This document shows, piece by piece, positions 23,456 through 34,599 of a DNA stretch of 64,000 bases. Below the pieces are notes generated by a model. The model had not been told where the DNA came from and made no database searches. It saw nothing but the letters and a program-made list of their open reading frames with translations. The position numbers were made by a program, and so were the translations under genes. Each line of letters opens with the position of its first letter. Within the stretch, counting starts at the first letter, position 1. The stretch comes from Embiotoca jacksoni (lineage: Eukaryota > Chordata > Actinopteri > Embiotocidae), in assembly GCA_022577435.1 (NCBI GenBank), contig JAKOON010000068.1:415001-479000 (forward strand), in the 5' to 3' direction.

Positions 23456-25446
23456 TCAGGAACAAAAACAGTAGCAGGGAGTCGCTCCACCGGTCGCTGG
23501 GCTTAATAACAGGAAACACGGAGATTACCTCGGCGTGTACTCGACAGATCGCTTACAGCCGGTCGTTGTTGTTTTCAGTTGTGTTCGTATGTGAGCCGAA
23601 CCCCCCACACACCCCCCCCCCCCCCCGCCCAGGAACGAATGATGTCATCATCTCTTTTTCGTATCCGTCAAACTCTGCGTTTGTCTCCGAAGAAGACATC
23701 AGCGAGCGCCGACCTGACAGCTCTGACATCTGACGGCAGAAATCCTCTCGCGCTTAATTGAAGACTTCGTCTGATCCCCGGTTCAAAGCGGCGGCCGCGG
23801 AAAAAAACAAAGTAAGAGCCGGGGGGGGGGGGAGGTTGTAAACAGGATGGAACAGCCTTCCGTTTCTTTATTCTAAAACTCGATATGTACAGGAAAAGTG
23901 GCTGTATACATTTCTTAATATAGCATGTAAAAGTTTTCTGAAAAAAACAACAACAAAACAAAACAAAAACAAAACAATTGCACATCAGCTTCCATTAACT
24001 TCCATTTCTTTTGTGATACTTTAAAACACAACACGGTACAGCATGTTTGAAGGCAATATCAAACGGGATATAAAATAGACTGATAACCGCTCAGAAGTGT
24101 TGGCTCTGGTGAATAAAATTAGAAAAACAAAACAAAAACATAAACCCCAAAATGACACAATTCACATGATGATGTTAAAAAACATAAAACACTGTAGTTT
24201 GTGTGCTGACAAAGAAATCACATGGTGTCCCTCTGTGTAAAATACGATATTATTTCAGGCACTTATCGCACACGGGCAAAAACACAATCCTTCGAATCCT
24301 GGCGTTCACAGTACGAACCGAAAAAAACAAAAACAAACGTGAAGAGGGAGATATTTGATTTTACTCTCACCTGCACAGCTTGTGTCTTATTTGGTTTTAA
24401 AAGCGGGTTTAGAAAAGGCAGACGAAAAGGTTTAGTCTGTGTTTGTGTGTCGTTACACGTAGTGCAGAAAAAAAGAGGAATTTTTAAATTAGCTTCAAGC
24501 TGAGAAATACGGTGAACTCTCCGAAACACAACAGAGGAAATGACCCTTTGTTTTACTTCATCTTGAGATGTTTCGTTGGTTATTTATCACCGCGCATCTC
24601 TGCAGCGAGGGTCGTCACTAACCAACAGGACATCATGTATGTTCCCTGTGAAGGGCAGTTTTCATATGTTGTATTTCCTTTTTGTGGAGTTCGACCTCAG
24701 CTGCGTCTCCTTTGTTAGCGGTCGTAATTACGTCACGAATGTTCGGTGTTTTCAAAGGACAGACTCAGAGAAAGACGATCGGTCGGGATGGAGGCAGGGA
24801 TTTCTATTTACATTTGTTTAAGCATGTGTCATCAGCGCGGACGTCTTCCCTCCAACCTGCAGCTCCAGCAGCTGGTTTCACTGGTGAGTTCGTCCTCGCC
24901 GAGCTCCAACGTTCCCAATCAACAGCTGAACAGTTTGATTGGAAGGAAAATGTAAATACTCTCAGGTCCTGATGACATCAAATGAATTACTCAGGTTCTT
25001 CAGACTGGGTCGCCCAAATTAGAAAAACAAAACAAGAACAAAAAAGAACGTTTAACCTCCAGTAGTTTGTAACCTTGCACAAAGTTTTGGTTTAATTTGT
25101 CCAGGTTTTAAGAGTTCTGAGAGAAATGCAATGAAATTTGAGGTCCTCATAGAATTTCAACGTTCTCCGAAATCCAAAAGTAAAGCTGCGTTCAAATGTG
25201 TTCGTATTCACCGCGCACACGAGAAGACTCCGTGTGAACGGCGCCCTCTTGTGGATATTTACAAGCCTCAAGTTCACGAGTTGTGACGTTGTTTGCTGAT
25301 GTTTACGTAAAGGTCAGAGGTCGTGGAAAGTTCATATGTGGTTGGATGTTCAGCTAATATGATATCATATGTTGTAATTTTAGTCACATAGTTTGTCTTC
25401 GTAACTTAGATAACAGCCGACGTCTGAGGAAAATGTTCCCAACAGC

Positions 25447-25509
25447 CTCTTCTTCTTCTTCTTCTTCTTCTTCTTCTTCTTCTTCTTCTTCTTCTTCTTC
25501 TTCCTCCTC
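25447..25509. repeat. (TTC)n microsatellite
   Basis: About 18 TTC units followed by TCCTCC. It is pure polypyrimidine on plus (GAA/TTC type), capable of triplex formation. It lies about 85 bp left of the large CA/CCA array. Confidence 0.95.
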
Positions 25510-25593
25510 CGCGCCTTACGATACCTCCGTCCGCAGCTGCTGAGCAACGACCTTTTTACCACTTAAACCGCTCGAACCCCGAGCTTACGGTGA

Positions 25594-27374
25594 CCACCAC
25601 ACACACACCACCACACACACACCACACACACCACACACACCACACACACCACCACACACACCACACACACCACACACACCACACACACACACACCACACA
25701 CACCACACACACCACACACCACCACACACACCACACACACCACACACACACACACCACACACACCACACACACACACACCACACACACCACACACACACC
25801 ACACACACACACACCACACACACACACACCACACACACCACCACACACACCACCACACACACCACACACCACCACACACACCACACACACACCACACACA
25901 CCACACACACACCACACACACCACCACACACACCACACACACCACACACACCACCACACACACCACACACACCACACACCACCACACACACCACCACACA
26001 CACCACACACACCACACACCACCACACACACCACACACACACCACACACACCACACACACACCACACACACCACCACACACACCACACACACCACACACC
26101 ACCACACACACCACACACACCACACACACACCACACACACACACACCACACACACCACCACACACACCACCACACACACCACCACACACACCACCACACA
26201 CACCACACACCACCACACACACCACACACACACCACACACACCACACACACACCACACACACCACCACACACACCACACACACCACACACACCACCACAC
26301 ACACCACACACACCACACACCACCACACACACCACACACACACCACACACACCACACACACCACCACACACCACCACACACACCACACACACACCACACA
26401 CACCACCACACACACCACACACACCACACACACACCACCACACATACCACACACACCACACACACCACACCACCACACACACCACACACACCACCACACA
26501 CACCACACACACACCACACACACCACACACACCACCACACACACACCACACACACCACACACACACCACACACACCACACACACCACCACACACACCACA
26601 CACACCACACACACACACCACACACACACAACACACACCACCACACACACCACCACACACACCACACACACACACACACACACCACACACACCACACACA
26701 CCACCACACACACACCACACACACACACCACCACACACACCACCACACATACCACACACACCACCACACACACACCACACACACACACCACCACACACAC
26801 CACACACACACCACACACACCACCACACATACCACACACACCACACACCACCACACACACACCACCACACACACACCACACACACACACACCACACACCA
26901 CCACACACACCACACACACACCACCACACACACCACACACCACCACACACACCACCACACACACCACCACACACCACACACCACCACACACACCACACAC
27001 ACACCACCACACCACCACACACACCACCACACACACACCACACACACCACACACACACCACACACACCACACACACACCACACACACCACCACACATACC
27101 ACACACACCACACACCACCACACACACACCACCACACACACACCACACACACACACACCACACACCACCACACACACCACACACACACCACCACACACAC
27201 CACACACCACCACACACACCACCACACACACCACCACACACCACACACCACCACACACACCACACACACACCACCACACACACCACACACCACCACACAC
27301 ACCACCACACACACACCACACACACCACACACACCACCACACACACCACCACACACCACCACACACACCACCAC
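25594..27374. repeat. 1.8-kb CA/CCA satellite-like array
   Basis: About 1,780 bp made almost only of (CA)n runs of three to eight units punctuated by CCA steps, with rare variants (CATACC, CACAACA). It is open in all frames on both strands, giving 590-620 codon His/Thr/Pro and Cys/Val/Gly frames that are clearly artefacts. It has internal higher-order structure: the CATACC-containing segment near 26,820-27,020 recurs about 266 bp further on. This is far longer than the ordinary microsatellites nearby. Confidence 0.95.
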
Positions 27375-27919
27375 CTTAAATTCACTTCACTGAGCTTCGT
27401 GGATCTCCGACCACCTTCGACAGACACGTGAGTCGGACGAAGTTAACGGGAGACGCGCCAGCTAAACAAACCAGAACGATCCTTCAGACAGAATATTTAC
27501 TTTGGGAGAAAAAGATTCAAACAAACTTTCAGTATTTTTTTTCTACTTTGCGTCAAAAAATCTTAAAACCTGGACAAATAAAATCAAAATTATCTGCGGT
27601 GGTACGAGGTAAGCCAAACATTTTTTTAATCTAATTTAGTTTGACTCACCCTTTAAAACTCACCAGTTCATCCACTGACTGCTGTTTTTACAATAGGAAC
27701 CCCCCCCCCCGCTAACTCCCTCTTTTTAAATGACTCTGGAGAGGACTGACGGCTAAATGCTTAAAAAGGTAAAAAAAAAAAAAAAAGTAATACAGAAAGC
27801 AATTATAGCAATTGAAAGCAATTAACCACTGAGGACAATTTTTTGGGCCTTTTGTTAAAAACGGGGAGAAAAGCTCTCACTAATCTCACACTGGGAGGCT
27901 CATTGTCTCTCCGCCCATC

Positions 27920-27952
27920 TTTATTCTGCCGCTTTTTTTTTTGTGGCTTTTA
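27920..27952 (-). promoter_or_regulatory. pard3: Candidate pard3 polyadenylation signals
   Basis: Two TTTATT words on plus (27,920-27,925 and 27,947-27,952) read AATAAA on the transcribed strand. They are the first canonical signals I find after the stop codon at 29,071. A GU-rich stretch follows about 30-50 bases downstream in transcript direction (around 27,870-27,895), as expected for a cleavage site. If used, the 3' UTR is about 1.15 kb. The nearer CATAAA variant at 28,354-28,359 is an alternative. Confidence 0.4.
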
Positions 27953-28636
27953 TTCGGCTCTTTATGTCAGAAGCCGGGCCCTCCGTCGGTGCCTCTGGTG
28001 GCAGCCCAGCTTTTGGCTCTCTGGCAGGCAGCAGGTGGCTTGTGATGAAAAATTCAGTGCAGAGCCTGACTCGGGAGACGACGAGGAGGAGGAGGAGGAG
28101 GAGGGTGGTAGTGGGTAACAGGAGGAAGAGTAAAAGAGGGGGTGGGGAGTGAGAGAAAGGTGGGAAGATGGGTGGTGGGGGGTGTTGAGGTAGAAGAAAA
28201 GAGTAAACGCAGAGGGAACAACGAAAAGGAGGATGGAAGCTCCAGACAGGCAGGCGGGCCGGCGAGTCGAGCCCAGAGACGTGCAGCGGGGCCGGGCCGA
28301 GGATCAGAGCTGTCTCCCCTCTCCTCCACGGAGATAACACACACTATGAATCATTTATGAAGGGGGGGCTCTTTTTTTGTATTAATAACACATACTGTGC
28401 CCTGCCTTCTTTCACACACTTTGCCGTGGCCTCCCCCCCCCTCTCCTCCCTCCTCCCCCCGCCCCTCCCCCCAGGGACAACGGTGAGTTTCTATTGCTGA
28501 AGAGGAGGAAAGAAAGGTCGAGAAAAACAGAAGCACCGGCAATGAGAACAAAAAAAAAGAAGGGATGATTGTGTGACAGGTGGGACGAGTCATCCGCGGG
28601 ACACTCGGTAGTGAAACATGTACCTTGTTACATGCC

Positions 28637-28667
<31 letters not shown>

Positions 28668-29014
28668 AAACCCACGCAGAAACTTACGCCTCCCCGTGGG
28701 CTCCAAAAAAAAAAGGAAAGGCGCCCACTCGCGCGCCTGTCTGCCCGTTTGATTGTCAGTAACACGGCGCTGCCAGATCTCCATGAATCAGAGTCCTGAA
28801 CGACTGCGAACGAGCGTCGTGTCCGTTGAATGCGAAGAAGGCACTGAGCGTCTCGTGTCTGTAGGAGGCCGACTGACGGACTGCTTATAGGTCATCGTCA
28901 CAGCGGGGGGTCGAACACAGACACCCACATACGGAGCACACTTCACTACCTCTAACATCGCTGCTAAGCTACCAGACCTCCGGGTGGTGATTTCAAGCGT
29001 CCACTTCCCTCCGT

Positions 29015-29045
<31 letters not shown>

Positions 29046-29070
29046 GTCCCGCTCTTTGTCCGTCGAGTCC
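27926..29070 (-). other. pard3: Probable pard3 3' untranslated region
   Basis: Continuous sequence between the stop codon and the candidate AATAAA signals, with no other reading frame of interest. In transcript order it holds an A29 run, a complex 300-base segment, a (TG)n-G(18) tract near 28,638-28,670, a polypurine/C-rich stretch near 28,430-28,490 and GGA/TCC repeats near 28,080. The boundary depends on which poly(A) signal is used. Confidence 0.4.
29017..29045 (-). repeat. A29 homopolymer just after the pard3 stop codon
   Basis: Twenty-nine T on plus, so A29 in the transcript, starting 25 nt downstream of the TGA. A genomic A run of this length would prime oligo-dT internally. Confidence 0.95.
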
Positions 29071-29476
29071 TCAGGAGTAAAAAAGTCGTCCTTTCTCCGA
29101 CCCCAACCTGTTGAGCCTCGCCAACTGCGACGGTGACGGCGGCACATCGTGTCGGTAGGGACCCTTCGGGGAGGCCGGGTCCTTCAGGTGCGCCGCGTAG
29201 CCTTCGTAGCTGCTGTTACCGGAGCTCTCCTGCATTAACTTCCCTTTGGCCTCCTGGTCTCGTCGTCTCTGCTCCTGTCTCAGGAGCTCCTGGGCCTCCA
29301 GGAGGACTCGGGCGTTGACGCCGCTGCCGCCGCCGCCGCCGCCCGGGTAGCCGTTCCTGGAGCCCTGGTAGCTGGAGTACCTGGGGTTGTCCTTGGCCGT
29401 CTGGAAGCCCTCGCCGGGTGGGTACGCTTTATCCCACGAGTCCTGGGACACGGAGCTCGGGTTCTTCCGGGGTTGC
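29071..29476 (-). CDS. pard3: PARD3 terminal coding exon
   Basis: PARD3 (PAR-3) is the PDZ scaffold of the PAR-3/PAR-6/aPKC polarity complex at tight junctions and the apical cortex. This exon encodes its last 134 residues and the stop codon (TGA at 29,071-29,073). Key matches to vertebrate PARD3 as I remember it are SSVSQDSW, GEGFQTAKDNPRYSSYQGSR, NARVLLEAQELLRQEQRR, DVPPSPSQLARLNRL and the terminus EKGRLFYS (mammals end EKGRPFYS). The 3' splice site is CCTCTCAG at 29,477-29,484. The first base pair completes an Arg codon split with the upstream exon, giving SSLPR-QPRKN across the junction. A Gly6-Ser-Gly run (about 29,318-29,346) replaces a short Gly-Gly-His stretch in mammals. The helical, Gln/Arg-rich RQEQRR segment fits the C-terminal coiled-coil region. 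No PDZ domain lies in this part. It could be either teleost pard3 duplicate. Confidence 0.93.
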
Positions 29477-30092
29477 CTGAGAGGACACAAGAAAGCCAAC
29501 GGATCATTTGAAATGAATATTGATGGTTTATCTCATTTTAAACTCCCTTTAGTTAGAAGTTCAGGGTTTCGACAGCCGGTCGTGTGATACGTAGATATTT
29601 TCAGGATAAACGAACGTTTACGTTAAACAAGTTAAAACACAATTTTTAAACTGAACGTGAAATTTCAAAGTTATGACTGCGTCTCATGGTCTTCCTCAGC
29701 AGAGAAGTTATTTGCTGATTTTTTGTTTTCCTTTTTCTATTGAGATGTTTTCAGCACACAGTATGTGACATGTAAGAAGGCGTTTCTAGTGTGAAACAGA
29801 AAAACGGCTTTCTTCACCTTTTTACTGACATTTGGGAAAAATCGGTTCACGAGGTCAGAGAGTGAACTGTCAGCTACATAAACCTTTTCTCATTCATTCA
29901 TTCTGCAACATGAAAACACCATATTTCATACAACTATCAGTGTAACATCCGGTGGAACGTGATTGGTGGTGACGGAGGAGTTGCTGAGAGACGAGGCCTC
30001 GCAAACCTCAAAGGGTGGACGGCACCTTCTACAAGAGAAACATCCAGATGTGTGACATCACCTCTCATTTCTGCTCGGCTGGCCTCCGTCTT

Positions 30093-30142
<50 letters not shown>
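30093..30142. repeat. (TG)n microsatellite in pard3 intron
   Basis: About 25 TG units; (CA)n in the pard3 transcript sense. Confidence 0.95.
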
Positions 30143-30144
<2 letters not shown>

Positions 30145-30660
30145 CGTGCCCAATACGATACACATGAGAGGGGGGGAGGACAAAAAAAACATCAATAGGC
30201 TTCTGACTCGGAGCCATGCATAATTAACAGGTTTATCAGCCAGCTGTGAAGAAATCGTATTATTCCTGTGTTTGGATTTGAAAAAGGAAAAAAATAAATA
30301 AAAATCCTTAATGAGAACAGAAAGGACTTTTGTTTTTATTCTGCTGAGATTGAACGCAGTTGGGAAACGGATCAGCTGCTCGCCGGGCGAGATAGGAGAG
30401 TATCGCCCACACGCTCGACTGACTCCAGTTTTCCGAGACAGGCGTCCCCGGCATCTGATTTCGTTTCATATGTTGACAAAGAGGCCAGAGCTTGCCCCCC
30501 CTCCCCCCCCCCCACCGGGAAACACAAACCAGATCGGTGTCTGTGTGTGATGCCGTGCCAAGAGGGGTCGCGTACACGCGTGTGGTAAATACAGGAAGAC
30601 GCTCACCGCTTGTATTCAGCTCAGAGACAAAGGAGAGAGACGAGGCGACGGAGGGAGATT

Positions 30661-30725
30661 GAGAGGAAAGACAACCGGGACGTTGAGAGGAAAGACAACC
30701 GGGACGTTGAGAGGAAAGACAACCG
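30661..30725. repeat. 24-bp minisatellite, about 2.7 units
   Basis: GAGAGGAAAGACAACCGGGA followed by CGTT is repeated in an exact 24-bp period: two full copies and a third partial one. No divergence between units, so the expansion is recent. Confidence 0.9.
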
Positions 30726-31949
30726 TTTGGTTTGGTGCTCGACGGTGATGAAGACGAGGGGCCCTTCATTCGTTGTCATCGTTTCAGATGGCGGCGCTTT
30801 AATTTCCCCTCACACCTCCTCGTGGTGGGAGAAAGGGAGTCTCTCGCCCAGCAGGGGGGACGGGCCTGTTTATAAAATGAAAGCTGTTTTCTTTTTATTT
30901 TAAGGAATGCTTCGGCCATCGATCACAAGGAACCGCACGGATCCCCATCGGCGCTCCGATCTCTTGAACACCAGCTTTAATCTGCCGTACGATCCAAGTC
31001 AAACAATAGTTCTGCTTCTCCAGATACTCGCTGAGTTTATCCAAACAGAGAACTTTATTAATGGAATTAGTGGAAAAGTGGAGCGATGTGGCCTCGGGAT
31101 GTTGCTTCTGACCGCCGGAGCACGACGGCGCTTCATTAATCTTTCAGCTAAGCCGCCTGCAATATTTATCAAGGAAGGGATTCATGTCGATAACAGTGGA
31201 TTAGAGTACGATGAAGTCAGAAAGGACGAAGGAGTGAACGTTGTACATGGAGGAGTGCAGCGGGTCGGACTCGTAGACCGTTGAACGAGTGACGGAAAAA
31301 TATCCCCAAAACAAGAAATAAAAACACATTTAAAAGATTTAAAGTCACTACTAACGTGTTGTTGCTCCTTTGTTGTATGATATTAAAGTTTTGTTGCAGA
31401 ACAACGTAAACAGATAATGAACAACAGAAGTTTAACACTAATATTAATGTCTTTGTAGCTGCATACAGCTGCATTAAAGTGTTATTAGGTATTATATATG
31501 TAGAAAATGTTTAATTACTGTTAATAAATAATCAAATGTGGGAATTAAAGTGTTTTTCTCTTTAAAGAAATTTCAACACTCAACAACCACCGGAAGAAAA
31601 AACTGAAATAAAGCTGAGGTGGAAGTTCACTCATAAAAACACTCAAAAAAAAAACATTTAAATGTTTGCTTGTTGCACAAGATTCAATTCAAAAGCAAAC
31701 AAAACATGTCCGTCCAAAACTTTGTTGTCTGTTTTAAAATAAATTCAAGTTTTACACAAATTTTACCCAAAATCAACAAAAAAAAAGTAATCAACCCAAT
31801 AACGGCCAAAAAGTCTCAAATTAAAAAATAGCTGCATCACTTCCTGGAACAAGAAGCCGGCATATCTCACAGATCAAAGGGAATCACATTAAGGGAGAGG
31901 AAAGCCATCATGTCAGATCAGTGTGAGAGGGAAACATGATCTGTCCACT

Positions 31950-31951
<2 letters not shown>

Positions 31952-32013
<62 letters not shown>
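31952..32013. repeat. (TG)31 microsatellite in pard3 intron
   Basis: About 62 bp of pure TG on plus, so (CA)31 in the pard3 pre-mRNA. It is complementary to the (UG)23 tract at 32,141-32,186 in the same intron, with 127 nt between them. Confidence 0.95.
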
Positions 32014-32016
<3 letters not shown>

Positions 32017-32134
32017 TGGTCTGAAAACGACCTCTTTCTTCACTCTGATGTTATATGTGTGTAATCTGCCATCATTACTGTCACAAGTCCATTACAATGA
32101 ATCTGACATAATCAGACAGGCGTGTGCGTGAACG

Positions 32135-32140
<6 letters not shown>

Positions 32141-32186
<46 letters not shown>
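32141..32186. repeat. (CA)23 microsatellite next to a pard3 5' splice site
   Basis: 46 bp of CA on plus, so (UG)23 in the pre-mRNA. It begins 31 nt inside the intron that follows the penultimate exon. Confidence 0.95.
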
Positions 32187-32188
<2 letters not shown>

Positions 32189-32216
32189 CCTGTCGAGGTG
32201 TGCGTCCGTCACTCAC

Positions 32217-32359
32217 CGCGGCAGCGAGCTGTACTGTCGCTGTGCCTGGGCGAACGAGTCCCTCTCCTCCTGTCTCTGTCGCTGCATCTGGACCTCGACC
32301 GACACCGAGTGGCGACCCGGCTGGCTGTAGCCACCGGCACCGTTGCTGCTGGCGCTCGA
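32217..32359 (-). CDS. pard3: PARD3 penultimate coding exon
   Basis: A 143-bp exon encoding SSASSNGAGGYSQPGRHSVS then VEVQMQRQRQEERDSFAQAQ and RQYSSLPR. The block from GRHSVSVEVQMQRQRQEER to QAQRQYSSLPR is nearly identical to vertebrate PARD3 as I recall it. The first 15 or so residues are fish-specific and Ser/Gly-rich. The acceptor is TTTTTTCAG immediately upstream (phase 0). The donor is CGCG|GTGAGTG, leaving two bases of an Arg codon for the next exon. The Gln/Arg-rich stretch predicts a helix that continues into the last exon, consistent with the C-terminal coiled-coil region where Tiam-family Rac exchange factors are reported to bind PAR-3. Confidence 0.93.
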
Positions 32360-32699
32360 CTGAAAAAACGGCGAGACGGCAGCTCGGTTAGAAGTCGACC
32401 TCGGTGAGATCGTAACCAGCGTGGGCATTAATCAATAAAGCTATCGGCATATCTACTGATTTATTAATTTATCGACTTTGATTTGATGATTACACACACA
32501 AGACTGAAATAGAGTGAAAGTAAATAAATATAAAGTGAATGCGATCATGCAAATCATGCAAACCCTTATTTAATAAAAAAAAACAAAAAACAGACCAATC
32601 ACAACATATCAAATGTTGAAACTAACACATTTTATTGCTTTTTGAAAACTATTCACTTATTTTGAATTTGATGGTAAAATCTGGTGTCACAGCAGAGCG

Positions 32700-32985
32700 T
32701 GAAATATTTACGCCCGTTCACTACTTCAAAACAGGAGTTGGCCATTTCTAGACGTGACAGTTTCACGTTTCACTGCAGTCAACTGGCGTGTCTATTACAC
32801 GCTTTGGAGGCGTGAAACTTATGATAATTTTCCTGTAAGTTGAAACGATGCAACAGGATTCATTTTCCTAGAAATCGCCACAGGCCAAATTGTGTAATAC
32901 ACACGCTACATGTAAAACGTGTAACTGTCACGCATGGACGTCGCCAAGCGTAGCAATCTCACGTCTTGCTGTAGTCGACTAACAA
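32700..32985 (+). repeat. CACG/CGTG-rich dispersed repeat, copy B
   Basis: Dense in ACGTG, CACGT and CACGC words, including an internal near-palindrome GCGTGTCTATTACACGC. Aligns with 5,650-5,860 over GTGTAACTNTCACGCNTGGAC and the following tail. Both copies lack coding potential. Confidence 0.55.
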
Positions 32986-33420
32986 GCATCAAATTCAAAA
33001 CAAATATATTCTGTTTTTATTTCCACTTCACTCAGCGTCCCAACAGGGTTGAATATTTAACTTGTTTTAAATGTTGTGTCTGTCGTGACCCTGATGTGAA
33101 CAAACTTTCATGAATCTGCTCATTGTGACGCAGACGTTGTGTTGATCGGAGAGCTGCTTTGTTCTCTCGTTGAAGCTGATATGACTCTGGGGCTGCTGGG
33201 AGTTTTTTAAAATAAATAATGAGGACTTTTCCGTGTTCGGTTAAACATTCATGATGTTGGACGGCTGCAGCGTTGCCGCAGGCTAAAAGGATGGAGGGAG
33301 ATCTTAGAGGGCCAAACACTCCAACACCTTAAAGTTCATGTGAATTACTTTGCATAACTGATCCTCATATTTTAAATATACTTTTATTAAACACTAATAA
33401 CAACCTCCAATGCTAATAAA

Positions 33421-33710
33421 TTTGTCGATTAACCGATCAGATGATTGACAGAAAAGTAAGTGCCCACTATTTGGAAATTAGAATTTTAAGTTTTCTAAAT
33501 GAAATAATTAGAAAATTCTCAGATTCCAGCTTGAATGTGAATAATTTCTGGTATTTCTCTTCATTCCTTCGCATTCCTGGAAACCACATTTCACCATTTT
33601 CTGACATTTTAAAAACCAAACAGCTCATCGATTATTCCAGAAAATGAATGACAAAGCAAAGAGATAATGAAAATAATCATTTTCAGCATTAAAAATCGAC
33701 TGTATGGTGA
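33421..33710 (+). mobile_element. Diverged teleost dispersed repeat (opposite to the 3,265 copy)
   Basis: Contains GTCGATTAACCGATCAGATG, GAATTTTAAGTTTTCTAAAT, CAGATTCCAGCTTGAATGTG, CATTTCACCATTTTCTGACA, TTTTAAAAACCAAACAGCTC, ATCGATTATTCCAGAAAATG and a tail of AATGAAAATAATCATTTTC. This order matches a very common fish repeat whose ends carry ATTAATCGATTA-like words. Heavily mutated and non-coding. Confidence 0.65.
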
Positions 33711-34599
33711 CTAACACTACAGAACAATACGTTTATAGTTCAGCCAGTGAAAACAGACCTCTACACAGCTTCTGCTTTACTACAAACTTGTGGTGAATTT
33801 CATGCAGTAAAATCTACAAAATCTCTCTGAATTAAAGGTTTTAAAGTATTTTCTGATGAATTCTTTGGAGTTTGGAGTGACCTTACAGGGTTGAAAAAAA
33901 CATGCCTGCAAGAAAAAAAAATCTTCCCGAGTCATATTTCCAAATGTTCAAATCCAAAGCATGAAAATCAGCACAACTGCAGTCATGGTTTCCACACAGT
34001 AGCCCAGTAAAAACTGGCAGCCATATCTGACACAGGATACCCCCCCTCCCCCACCCCCCAAGTCCAAACCACAGACACTTACCAGCAGTCAGACGGGCAG
34101 ACACACCCTGAGCTCGTCTCCTCAGGTCAAAATGAAGGTGAGACAGACAGACAGACGGGTGGAGGGGGAGGGGAGTGGGGGGGCATGCTGCAGACTCAGA
34201 AGGGCTACGGTAATGAGACGAGATGGATGTTAGTGGGTGTTAATGAAAAACACAACACTTGACATTGTGACAGTCGCCCCCCCCAAAAAAAACAGCCGAA
34301 CATCCATACAACAGCAGGTTGTACAGAAGGTATTCACACCTACAGGAACAGACATGGAAGTGATGCGGACATTTCAAGGGAAAAAAACACTGATTAAAAT
34401 ATAGAGATGCATTTACACACATTTTCATTTCTGTGTTCTAAGACTGATATCATGTACTTATTAACCAGAAAGGGTTTTAATACGAAGGACGATTATAAAC
34501 TGAAGCGACTGCTCCTGTTGCACGTGAACGCAACACCGTGACGAGCTCGGAGCAGCAGGAAGCTGTAACGTTCATGAGGAAGTACTCCAGGTGGCGGGC

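Larger units (their letters stand above)
1..27900. other. Gene-free region downstream of pard3
   Basis: I find no exon with recognisable homology here on either strand. Open frames in this stretch are translations of microsatellites (His-Thr, Cys-Val, Ser and Glu runs), of a dispersed repeat, or short chance frames without supporting splice signals. The stretch contains dispersed repeats (listed separately), many simple repeats, and AT-rich blocks that could be conserved non-coding DNA. Because pard3 reads on the minus strand and ends near 27,900, this is its 3' flank. A small or lineage-specific exon cannot be excluded by eye. Confidence 0.6.
29477..32216 (-). other. pard3: Last pard3 intron (GT-AG, about 2.7 kb)
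   Basis: Bounded by GTGAGTG at 32,216 and a CTCAG acceptor at 29,477, with phase 2. Apart from the simple repeats listed separately it contains a complex AT-rich block near 31,020-31,210 that is open for 125 codons on plus (30,907-31,284) but has no recognisable domain. I read that block as non-coding. The intron also carries C-rich tracts near 30,486-30,512. Confidence 0.85.

Noticed and set aside
25556..27431. Open frames of 590-620 codons on both strands
   Set aside because: They are translations of the CA/CCA array (His/Thr/Pro on plus, Cys/Val/Gly/Trp on minus), open in every frame because the array contains no stop-forming words.
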